23,776 nucleotides of DNA from a virus. The translations under genes were made by a program, and so were the position numbers. The notes beneath the pieces are model-generated. The model was not told the origin of the DNA, did not search any database, and saw nothing but the letters and a program-made list of their open reading frames with translations. The stretch is taken from the IMG/VR virus record IMGVR_UViG_3300032607_001214, positions 1-23,776 of that record. One strand, written 5' to 3'. Of the stretch, positions 1-6,835 are shown piece by piece. Position 1 is the stretch's first letter; every line of letters starts with the position of its first letter.

Positions 1-98
1 GTTTTGTATTGAATTTCTTTATATCGTCTAATTTAGTTTTACCAAGTAGTCCAGATAATGGTTTTGTATTGAATTTTTTTATATCATCCAATTTAGTT
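1..98. repeat. Two copies of a 60-base-period direct repeat
   Basis: Bases 1-38 and 61-98 match at 35 of 38 positions. The period is a multiple of three and lies in frame in the partial gene, giving a repeated peptide containing TKLDDIKKFNTK. The array may extend beyond the left edge. Confidence 0.85.
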
Positions 99-298
99 GA
101 ACTCATCATTCCTTCTAAATTACTTTGTTCGAGTGGATTTATATTAGGAGACATGGATTCCATTTTATCAGAAACAGGAGTTACATTGGCAAAATTCTTA
201 CCATCCTTAGCTTTTGAAGAAGCAGATGTAGTTTTTGCTTGCTTTACAGAGGTTGATCTAAATTTTGATAAGTCTGATTGTAAATCTATTAATGACAT
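1..298 (-). CDS. Unknown virion/tail protein with 20-residue repeats, N-terminal part only
   Basis: The gene runs off the left edge, so only the first ~99 residues are seen. It starts MSLIDLQSDLSKF. Two in-frame ATGs are adjacent (301 and 298); the second sits about 7 bases after an AGGA ribosome site and is preferred. The visible part is polar, rich in Ser, Lys and Asn, with no membrane segment. Near the edge a segment TKLDDIKKFNTK occurs twice with a 20-residue period, matched by a 60-base DNA repeat, so a longer repeat array may continue outside the window. It follows the tape measure gene, where T4-like phages keep tail tube-baseplate genes, so a tail or baseplate role is a positional inference. 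I do not recognise the family. Confidence 0.75.
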   Translation of the reverse strand, partial: MSLIDLQSDLSKFRSTSVKQAKTTSASSKAKDGKNFANVTPVSDKMESMSPNINPLEQSNLEGMMSSTKLDDIKKFNTKPLSGLLGKTKLDDIKKFNTK

Positions 299-318
299 CA
301 TGCATCCTAATTATTTCA

Positions 319-327
319 TATAAATAT
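319..327 (-). promoter_or_regulatory. Candidate late promoter motif ATATTTATA
   Basis: Coding-strand ATATTTATA, 20 bases upstream of the start at 298, in the gap after the tape measure gene. It is one of a family of near-identical motifs before transcription-unit starts in this window. AT-rich background makes any single copy weak evidence. Confidence 0.4.
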
Positions 328-343
328 AACTCTAAGTATATTA

Positions 344-3300
344 TTAAATTCTACGGCCGTATGTATTATCTATCGCTATATTATACGCTTTTTTGAAATC
401 AATTTTACTTTGTATCTCTTCAACTGTTTTTTCACCAAACTTTATTATAGTTGGCTGACTAGCCATACTTTCTATGATAGAAATTAATCTATCTAATTTA
501 GAACCCAACGCATCTCCAACATCACCCTTCGCTTTACCAGGTGCTTCACCAGGAGGTACACCTGTAACTGTTGGTGGTGCTGCTGTTGTAGATGGTGTAG
601 TAGTTTGTGGAATACTTGTTATTGCTGCTGTTGTAGCTGGTGTAGTAGTTTGTGGAATACTTGTTATTGTTGATTTTGCTGTATATTCATTTGCTTTATT
701 TGCTGCGGATGCCGGTTTACTTTCTTCAGTACCACCACCACCAAATAATGAAGTTATCCCACCCATAATAGAACCAACTACATTAGCAACACCCCCACCA
801 CCGCCAACTTTATCCATAACTGTAGATAATTTATCAACATCAAGTGTTGAAATAGTATCGGAAAGTTTTTTTAGTGAATCTGATATTTGACTAAATGCTT
901 TTGCTGCACCAGATATTTTTTCTGGATTTAACTTAGTAACAAGTTCACTCATTTGCTCTAATGGACTTTTACCTCCAGCCAAACTACTAAGTCCTTCCAT
1001 AAGTCCACCACTCATGTTTTTCATCAATCCACTTAAAGCGTCACCAAATTCTTCTAATTTACTAGCATCGATATTACCCAAATGCTCTGCCATGACTTTC
1101 ATAGCAACACCAATACCTGCAATACCGGCAACAACAGCACCAATTGTTTTTGGGTCAACCTTATCTAAGATTGTTATTAATTGGTCTATTGGACTGTCAC
1201 CACCGACTAAACTACCGAGACCCTCCATAAGTGCACCTGCACCAGCACCTGCACCAAATCCGGCAAGAGCACCACCTAATATAACTATACCCGCTGCAAT
1301 TGCCATTAATGTTAATGGATTGATACCAGTTATAGCCATAAGTTTATCGACTATTTTTACTATATTATCACCAATCGTATTTATTATGTTAACTATCTGT
1401 GTGCCTATTGTACTCATTACGCTTGCAATACCTTCAAACACAGTTTTTACAATTGGACCAATTTCTTTTATTGCCGCAATAAATACTGTACCAAGAACTT
1501 CAGCAACTCTAATCAATACTGGCATAAAAGCGGTTAGAACTATACCAACAGTTTCTATTACTTTTTGTATTATGGGTCCTGCAACTTCTAACGCCTTAAC
1601 CAATGCTACACCTATAATTTCTACAAACTTCATTAATACGGGAGCAATTGCTTTTATTGCAGGTGCTGCCATAAGTAGTGAAGCACCCAACGCTAAGAAA
1701 AATAAACCAACTGCAACCCCAACTGGACCAATAGGAGTCATTGTTGCTAATGATTGTCCAAGCGCTTCTATTCCTTTTCCTATTCCTGTTAAAATTCCTT
1801 GAAATGCACCACCAATACCTGTACCAATTGATTGTATAGCAGAACCCAATCCTTTACCGAAATCAGCAATTTTATCACCCATAGATTTAGCACCATCTGC
1901 TAGTTTAGATGTTTTATCAAGATTTGCTGTTTGTGTATCTAACATTTTACTTGTGGCATCTCCACCACCTGCATCACCACCTGCCCCTGTGAGTTTACCC
2001 AATGCCTTTTGTGCAAATCCGCCCATTTTTCCAGGTAATTTTCCTGCTACCTTACTTGCCAATCCACCCATCTTTCCAGTTAATTTTCCTGTCACTTTAC
2101 TTGCAGCACCACCAACTTTACTCATCAATGTTGTACCCAAATCCATAGCTTTATCTTTAAGCATCCCTAAACCCTTTCCAATCAAAGCCTTACCTGCAAA
2201 AGCTGCACCTATTAATCCAACTAACTTTAGAACACCACCAAATCCTGATTCTACTTCTTTAACTGGTTTGGTTATTTTATTTACACCGTCAGATACACCC
2301 TTCACAGTTTTTCCAACTTGTTCTGTTTTTTCTTCTACACTACCAAATAATGAAGCAACCCATGAAAGTGGTTTAACTAACATAGATATAATACTGAATG
2401 TGAATTTGAATGCAGGAATCATACCAGCTAAAATAATTTTAATTATAACACCAAGTATAGATAAAATTGGTTTTATAGAATTAACAACATCATCAAATAC
2501 TGCCATAATACCGCCACCTGCGTCTTTTGCGTCAAATAATCCATGAACCATTTCAACAATAGGAAACATAAGTGATTCAAATTTTTCTTTCACTTTTGTC
2601 ATTATGTCACCGAGTTTTTCTGCCATTGTGGCGGAATCTTTTTCTGCAGCCATACTTGTTAACTTAGCGGCCAAATCACCTTTTCCTGCTTGACGAGCTT
2701 TTTCTGCTTCTTCTCTTAAACCAACGGCATTTTGATATTGTTTTTCTTCTAATTTTGCAGCACTCAAACCAACATTTTTTAGTTCTTCACCCTTGGCTAA
2801 CATAGTAGTCATTTCTTCAACAGACATACCAAACGCTTTTGCCATAGATTCTTGTTGAAGTACATTCATTTTTTTGAAATCTTCCATAGAACCCATTTGA
2901 GTTAATATCTCATCTTGTAATTTAGCAGTTAAACCGTTCAATGCGTAACCCCTTGCAGCATCAAAGTTTATATTTTTACCAGTTAACACCCTAGCTTCCA
3001 TTTCTGCTGATAATGAGGATTCAATATCTAACATTCCTCTACCTACTTTTTGAATTGATTCCAAGGTAGTTCCGTACAATTTTGCTTTTTGAGCAGCTTT
3101 AATAAGTTCTTGTGTTGTACCCTTAAATGCAACGGTAACTTGCTTTGGTATTTCAGCTAAAGTTTTCATTGCTGCTTTATCTGTTAGTAAACCTTTACCC
3201 AATTTTGTTGTTTGGTTTACTAAACTACCAACACTTGTACCAGTTAAAGTTGCCAATGTTTGTATATTTCCAATCTCATCTGCACTCAAACCAAACTTCT

Positions 3301-4750
3301 CAGAAAGTACAGCACTATCAGAAACCATCTGAGCCATTGCTTTATTACCACCTTGCATTATGGCAGAAACATCAAGTCCACCCATTCTTTCACTAACATC
3401 TTCCATTGCTTTTAATGTTTGCTCTGAATTAATGCCTGCTACTTTCATGTTTTCTGCTAATTTATGTGCAGCATGATGTGTTTTTTCAGCTTCTGCTTTT
3501 GTTCCACCGAAAGTTTTTTGTATCTTTGAAGTTTTTCCATCTAATGAAACAAACAATGCAACCAACGCTCCTACTGCTGCAATTATTCCAAATATTACGG
3601 CTTGTGGTCCCATCAACAATGTTTTACCAAATCCCATTACTGCTTGTCCAGATGCTTTCATACCAGAAACCATTCCTCCTTGGAAGCCAGTTGCTATGCC
3701 TGTTAATGACTTACCAACATTTTCTTGCATGTTTTTCTTAAATGTATCAAATCCAAGAACTTTTGTAAGTGCTGTACCACCTGGTATTTTCTTTATACCA
3801 CTTTCTAAACCATCGAAAACCGCCCCAAATTTTGTTTCACCAATTGCACTCTGTAATTCTTCTGTTTTTTGTATAATTTTTGCTTGCGTACTAGCATCTT
3901 GTTTATTTTCTTCATTGGATTTTTGTTTAAGAGAAATAATACTATTCAAACTCTTTTCTTGTATTGTATAGATTCCCATTTGTTTCTGAATAAAATCCAA
4001 ATCTTGTTGAGAATACTTTGTCTTACCCGCAGCGTCTTTTACTGAACCACGGTTAAAATCTTCTTTGAGTGCGTCAAGCATTCTACCTGTTTTCTTTAAA
4101 GATAATTCTTCACGAACTGAACTTAATTCAATAAATTTACCCTCACGAACCGCTTTTGCTGAAACATCCATATCTTGTAATGTATCAACCAAATCAATAT
4201 TAGTGTAAAGATTTTTACGCGTTGCATCACCCAAGGCAATCATTTCTTTACTTGTACCCTCTACTCGCTCTTGAACTGCTGCAGTTGTTTGGGAAATCAT
4301 ATCGGTTACAAAATTATACTCATGCGAACTTTTTATAGTTTCAGAAAGACCTTTTTGAATATCATCATATTTTGTTTTTAATTCATCTTCAAGATCAAGC
4401 AATTCCATTTTAACAGCACGAGCCTTTTTATACTCCTCATTTGTTTCTTCTGTTAATTCTAGTAAGTCTTCTTGTGTTTCTACTATTTTCTGAATACTAT
4501 CTAAATGAGTTTGTTCACTTTTAAGTATTTCACCGTATTGGTTGTATATTTGCCCCTGAACTCCCTGCTTCTGTTTTTCTAAACCTAATAGACTTTCCTG
4601 AACTTTCTGAACTTCTCGTAAATTTGCACCATCAGATTTGGATAGTGCAACGAGTTTTTCACGAAGATCTATGATTTCACGTGTGATTTCTGCTTCTTGT
4701 CTGCGGAGGTCACGTAACTCTTCTGATTCTTTCTTGTCTTCTTTAGCCAT
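344..4750 (-). CDS. Tail tape measure protein
   Basis: At 1468 residues this is the largest gene in the window. It should fill the tail tube lumen, set tail length and help DNA exit. The first ~330 residues are a charged coiled coil rich in Glu, Lys and Leu. Long hydrophobic stretches follow at about 378-400, 763-793, 1000-1050 and 1147-1173, typical of tape measures. Gly/Lys-rich repeats (GKMGG, ASKV) lie near 860-900, and a Thr/Pro/Ala linker near 1360-1390 contains a duplicated 15-residue unit. The C-terminal tail is compact and charged, ending TYGRRI. It follows the gp26-like pair directly, the usual tail-assembly-chaperone then tape-measure order. The ribosome site before ATG 4750 is weak. 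It is far longer than T4 gp29 (590 residues). Identification rests on size, composition and position. Confidence 0.93.
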   Translation of the reverse strand: MAKEDKKESEELRDLRRQEAEITREIIDLREKLVALSKSDGANLREVQKVQESLLGLEKQKQGVQGQIYNQYGEILKSEQTHLDSIQKIVETQEDLLELTEETNEEYKKARAVKMELLDLEDELKTKYDDIQKGLSETIKSSHEYNFVTDMISQTTAAVQERVEGTSKEMIALGDATRKNLYTNIDLVDTLQDMDVSAKAVREGKFIELSSVREELSLKKTGRMLDALKEDFNRGSVKDAAGKTKYSQQDLDFIQKQMGIYTIQEKSLNSIISLKQKSNEENKQDASTQAKIIQKTEELQSAIGETKFGAVFDGLESGIKKIPGGTALTKVLGFDTFKKNMQENVGKSLTGIATGFQGGMVSGMKASGQAVMGFGKTLLMGPQAVIFGIIAAVGALVALFVSLDGKTSKIQKTFGGTKAEAEKTHHAAHKLAENMKVAGINSEQTLKAMEDVSERMGGLDVSAIMQGGNKAMAQMVSDSAVLSEKFGLSADEIGNIQTLATLTGTSVGSLVNQTTKLGKGLLTDKAAMKTLAEIPKQVTVAFKGTTQELIKAAQKAKLYGTTLESIQKVGRGMLDIESSLSAEMEARVLTGKNINFDAARGYALNGLTAKLQDEILTQMGSMEDFKKMNVLQQESMAKAFGMSVEEMTTMLAKGEELKNVGLSAAKLEEKQYQNAVGLREEAEKARQAGKGDLAAKLTSMAAEKDSATMAEKLGDIMTKVKEKFESLMFPIVEMVHGLFDAKDAGGGIMAVFDDVVNSIKPILSILGVIIKIILAGMIPAFKFTFSIISMLVKPLSWVASLFGSVEEKTEQVGKTVKGVSDGVNKITKPVKEVESGFGGVLKLVGLIGAAFAGKALIGKGLGMLKDKAMDLGTTLMSKVGGAASKVTGKLTGKMGGLASKVAGKLPGKMGGFAQKALGKLTGAGGDAGGGDATSKMLDTQTANLDKTSKLADGAKSMGDKIADFGKGLGSAIQSIGTGIGGAFQGILTGIGKGIEALGQSLATMTPIGPVGVAVGLFFLALGASLLMAAPAIKAIAPVLMKFVEIIGVALVKALEVAGPIIQKVIETVGIVLTAFMPVLIRVAEVLGTVFIAAIKEIGPIVKTVFEGIASVMSTIGTQIVNIINTIGDNIVKIVDKLMAITGINPLTLMAIAAGIVILGGALAGFGAGAGAGALMEGLGSLVGGDSPIDQLITILDKVDPKTIGAVVAGIAGIGVAMKVMAEHLGNIDASKLEEFGDALSGLMKNMSGGLMEGLSSLAGGKSPLEQMSELVTKLNPEKISGAAKAFSQISDSLKKLSDTISTLDVDKLSTVMDKVGGGGGVANVVGSIMGGITSLFGGGGTEESKPASAANKANEYTAKSTITSIPQTTTPATTAAITSIPQTTTPSTTAAPPTVTGVPPGEAPGKAKGDVGDALGSKLDRLISIIESMASQPTIIKFGEKTVEEIQSKIDFKKAYNIAIDNTYGRRI
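579..668 (-). repeat. 45-base tandem duplication inside the tape measure gene
   Basis: Bases 579-623 and 624-668 are adjacent 45-base units differing at one position. They encode two copies of a Thr/Pro/Ala unit containing SIPQTTTP, about residues 1361-1391, in a flexible linker before the C-terminal domain. The near identity suggests a recent duplication. Confidence 0.92.
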
Positions 4751-4771
4751 TATACCACATTATAATTAAAC

Positions 4772-4803
4772 AAAAAGTCCGTATAAATAAATATACGGAC
4801 TTT
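4772..4803 (-). terminator. Intrinsic terminator after the gp26-like pair
   Basis: An 11-bp perfect stem (4774-4784 with 4793-4803, loop of 8) is followed on the minus strand by five T. It begins just after the stop of the 78-residue frame and before the tape measure start. Its loop contains a copy of the candidate promoter motif, so it may separate two transcription units. Confidence 0.85.
4786..4794 (-). promoter_or_regulatory. Candidate late promoter motif ATATTTATT
   Basis: Coding-strand ATATTTATT, 35 bases upstream of the tape measure start and inside the loop and arm of the preceding terminator hairpin. Same motif family as the other candidate promoters here. Confidence 0.35.
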
Positions 4804-4805
4804 GA

Positions 4806-5042
4806 TTATTTTGGTCTAAATGTAGGCATTGCTGGAGATTTAGATTTGCCTGACTCTTCATATTGTTTATTGTGTTCTTCAACTGCTTTAGAAACTTGCT
4901 TTATATAGAATCGTCTAAGGTGTATTGGTAAATTATAAACGTCATTCCACGTCCACCCGCCTTGTCCTCTATAACATAACACAAATAACTCTTCGTGCAA
5001 ACCTAATTTATAATCAGTTCCCAGGCCAAAAAAATGAAACAC
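4806..5042 (-). CDS. Small tail-assembly/baseplate protein overlapping the gp26-like gene; possible frameshift extension
   Basis: This 78-codon frame begins with GTG at 5042, 29 bases inside the end of the gp26-like gene and in the +1 frame relative to it. No good ribosome site sits at normal distance from the GTG, so it is made either by translational coupling or by a +1/-2 ribosomal shift on the T7 run at 5028-5034. A shift there would give a 357-residue fusion. The protein is soluble, with an aromatic segment GGWTWNDVYNLPIHLRRFYI followed by a charged helix. The order (longer gene, overlapping short frame, tape measure) matches the tail assembly chaperone layout of many tailed phages. The frame is well supported; the expression mode and function are inferred. 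Confidence 0.7.
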   Translation of the reverse strand: MFHFFGLGTDYKLGLHEELFVLCYRGQGGWTWNDVYNLPIHLRRFYIKQVSKAVEEHNKQYEESGKSKSPAMPTFRPK

Positions 5043-5880
5043 CCATAGGTATTTCCAACTCCTTCACCTCGCCAGTTGTATCTGAATTAAAAGTGTACGT
5101 TAAATCAAGGTCAGGTGATATTGATTTAATATATTGTCTTAAAGCACGTGAATCTGCTGCAAATAGTTCATTATCTACAAAATGATTTACCGCTGCTCTA
5201 CCACTTTCAGCGTCTACGGAAGTAATAATATGTTTGAGTCTTGTTGTAAGTTCCCTGTCAATTCCGGTTCTTACTAATGTCTTATTCATTGTTTTTAATT
5301 CTGCTTGGATGTCTTTTTCCAAAGCATGAGTCATTAAACGAAATGTTACTACTCTTTTTGAATTAGGTAGTTCGTAATCAAATTCGTTTACTCTCCTCTC
5401 AAATAAGCTGTAATCAACCTCCTTGTGCTCAATTTGAGTTAAATCTATTGTTACTTTTTGTTTTGTTCCAGGAGAGAATGGATCATCAACTTCGACTTGA
5501 TAATCTTTACCGTAACCCAATATTCTCGCTGCAACCATAATTGCGTTCTTGTCACCCATATATAAATCATTATAATTAACAGGAGTAACAATCAAAGACT
5601 CAAACAATTTGTCTAACACAACACCTTGTTTAATAAGGTTTTGTGATGTTAAAATATCTTCTTCCCTTGCAGTCATATACTTCATTTCAATCACGCCACT
5701 TTCAAGTGGATGACCTAATGGATATATAAGACCTTTTGAAGGTAAGGGGATAATTTCAGTTGGAAAGTTTGTACGTTTAACATCTGAAACTTTATGCTCA
5801 GATAGTAAGTGGGCTTTAATGTCAGCGTCAGAAGTAATTTCTCGTTGACCAACATCGTAGCCGGTTGGAATTTTAGTCAT
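5014..5880 (-). CDS. gp26-like baseplate / tail assembly protein
   Basis: The 288-residue protein contains LPSKGLIYPLGHPLESG and MKYMTAREEDILTSQN in its first third. These are hallmarks of the T4-type baseplate protein family usually annotated gp26, which acts in baseplate hub or tail assembly. The rest is mixed alpha/beta and soluble, without membrane segments. ATG 5880 has a TAGGAT ribosome site upstream. The last codons run over a T7 tract (SFFWPGN then stop), where the next short frame overlaps in +1. A candidate promoter motif lies 44 bases upstream and the FeoA-like frame ends in the same gap. It could be the shorter member of a chaperone pair. The family call is from memory of conserved motifs. 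Confidence 0.75.
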   Translation of the reverse strand: MTKIPTGYDVGQREITSDADIKAHLLSEHKVSDVKRTNFPTEIIPLPSKGLIYPLGHPLESGVIEMKYMTAREEDILTSQNLIKQGVVLDKLFESLIVTPVNYNDLYMGDKNAIMVAARILGYGKDYQVEVDDPFSPGTKQKVTIDLTQIEHKEVDYSLFERRVNEFDYELPNSKRVVTFRLMTHALEKDIQAELKTMNKTLVRTGIDRELTTRLKHIITSVDAESGRAAVNHFVDNELFAADSRALRQYIKSISPDLDLTYTFNSDTTGEVKELEIPMGVSFFWPGN

Positions 5881-5924
5881 AACTAATCCTATAACAATTC
5901 ATAATAAAACAATTTTTATACACT

Positions 5925-5933
5925 TATAAATAT
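5925..5933 (-). promoter_or_regulatory. Candidate late promoter motif ATATTTATA
   Basis: Coding-strand ATATTTATA in the gap between the FeoA-like frame and the gp26-like gene, 44 bases upstream of the start at 5880. One of five exact copies upstream of genes in this window. Confidence 0.45.
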
Positions 5934-5949
5934 GATTAACTTAGAAAAA

Positions 5950-6183
5950 CTACCATTCTTCGTCAACCATAATAATATCTACTTTTGGGTCTGGCCTAAT
6001 TGCCAATCTCGTATAACCGTAATGAATCTCAGTTGGTCCACCAAACGGTGCTTTTCTAATAACAGTAAAGGTTGTACCAACAATTAATCCGAGTTCTTGT
6101 AAACGTCGGATGAATGGTGTATTGCTTCCATAATATACAATGGTTGCAATGGAGTCTTTATGTAAACTACAAAAGTGTTTGAT
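5950..6183 (-). CDS. feoA: FeoA-like small SH3-type protein, no canonical start codon
   Basis: The gap between gp19 and the gp26-like gene holds an open frame ending at TAG 5950-5952. It translates to a FeoA-like domain: RRLQELGLIVGTTFTV, then RKAPFGGPTEI and a closing strand IIMVDEEW, matching the FeoA pattern LxELGLxxG...xxAPxGxP. FeoA is a ~75-residue cytosolic partner of the FeoB ferrous iron transporter. The frame is full length (77 codons from 6183), and homology-like sequence reaches back to about LHKDS. No in-frame ATG, GTG or TTG exists before an upstream TAA, so the listed 5' end (ATC) is arbitrary. The frame begins exactly where the U-tract of the gp19 terminator ends. An ATG at 6225, inside that hairpin, would join the frame if the T6 run had one T fewer. 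It may use a rare start, contain a base error, or be decayed. Confidence 0.72.
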   Translation of the reverse strand: MKHFCSLHKDSIATIVYYGSNTPFIRRLQELGLIVGTTFTVIRKAPFGGPTEIHYGYTRLAIRPDPKVDIIMVDEEW

Positions 6184-6228
6184 AAAAAATCCCCATACTT
6201 ACTAATATTTCTATTAATAAGTATGGGG
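6184..6228 (-). terminator. Intrinsic terminator after the tail tube gene
   Basis: An 11-bp stem (6191-6201 with 6218-6228, four G-C pairs at the base) is followed on the minus strand by A then six T. It lies 27 bases after the tube gene stop, so it should end the abundant sheath/tube transcript. The FeoA-like frame starts immediately after the T run. Confidence 0.88.
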
Positions 6229-6254
6229 TAATTTCTTTTAGTTCTAATATTAAA

Positions 6255-6743
6255 TTAGTATTGAAGGATAGCGTAATCGTATGCTAATGTGAGTCCAATC
6301 TCAACAAATGCGTCGTTTGCCCAATCCATATCACCAAATGTAGTAGCGGTGATAAATGCACCTTTAATAGTCCATTCTTCAATCTTATCACCAACTGGAC
6401 CAAGTACATGAAGTGTTAAATCTTTCTTGTAGAAGTCAGAATAACCATCACGACCAGTTACAGATTCATGTGATAAACGAACCCATTCCATTACCGCTTG
6501 TGCAGCAGAAGGAACGATTGGATCGTATAATTTAATAGAAATATCTTGCCATTCGCCCTTACCTTTTACTTTACGTTTAATATTAATGTGATCGAGCGTG
6601 ATAGGGTTAAAGCTAATGTTAGGTCTACCAGCACCTTTCACTAAATAAGCAGGAACACCCTCGATGTACAAAATAAATCTATTTTGTAACTTCGGCTCAA
6701 ACGGGGTAAAAAATATTTCCGTGGGGTCAAGTAATTCAGCCAT
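6255..6743 (-). CDS. gp19: Tail tube protein (gp19-like)
   Basis: This 162-residue protein, the same size as T4 gp19 (163), should form the hexameric rings of the inner tail tube. It begins MAELLDPTEIFFTPFEPKLQ and contains the family segments LQNRFILYIEGVPAYLVK and WTIKGAFITATTFGDMDW, with a final beta-strand region. There is no membrane segment. ATG 6743 follows a GGAGATATAA ribosome site. It sits directly downstream of the sheath gene, as in T4, but a terminator separates the two and a candidate promoter motif lies 31 bases upstream, so it can probably be transcribed separately. A second terminator follows. Identification is strong from sequence pattern, size and neighbour. Confidence 0.93.
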   Translation of the reverse strand: MAELLDPTEIFFTPFEPKLQNRFILYIEGVPAYLVKGAGRPNISFNPITLDHINIKRKVKGKGEWQDISIKLYDPIVPSAAQAVMEWVRLSHESVTGRDGYSDFYKKDLTLHVLGPVGDKIEEWTIKGAFITATTFGDMDWANDAFVEIGLTLAYDYAILQY

Positions 6744-6774
6744 TTATATCTCCAATTTTAAAATATCCTTTAAG

Positions 6775-6783
6775 TATAAATAT
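6775..6783 (-). promoter_or_regulatory. Candidate late promoter motif ATATTTATA for the tube gene
   Basis: Coding-strand ATATTTATA just after the sheath terminator and 31 bases upstream of the tube ATG. A terminator, motif, ribosome site and ATG in this order make it one of the better-supported copies. Confidence 0.5.
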
Positions 6784-6792
6784 ATCAATTTC

Positions 6793-6829
6793 AAAAAAGT
6801 GGGAAGAGTATTTCATCTTCCCATTTTTA
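6793..6829 (-). terminator. Intrinsic terminator after the tail sheath gene
   Basis: The core stem TGGGAAGA/TCTTCCCA (6800-6807 with 6816-6823, loop of 8) is extended by A-T pairs and followed on the minus strand by six T. It lies just after the sheath stop codon at 6836. Confidence 0.88.
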
Positions 6830-6835
6830 ATTTAA

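Noticed and set aside
1014-1802. 262-codon open frame on the plus strand, and other long plus-strand frames such as 474-890, 1953-2546 and 18815-19135
   Set aside because: They are antisense to secure minus-strand genes, low in complexity (Pro/Thr/Ala or Ser runs mirroring the real protein), and lack ribosome sites.
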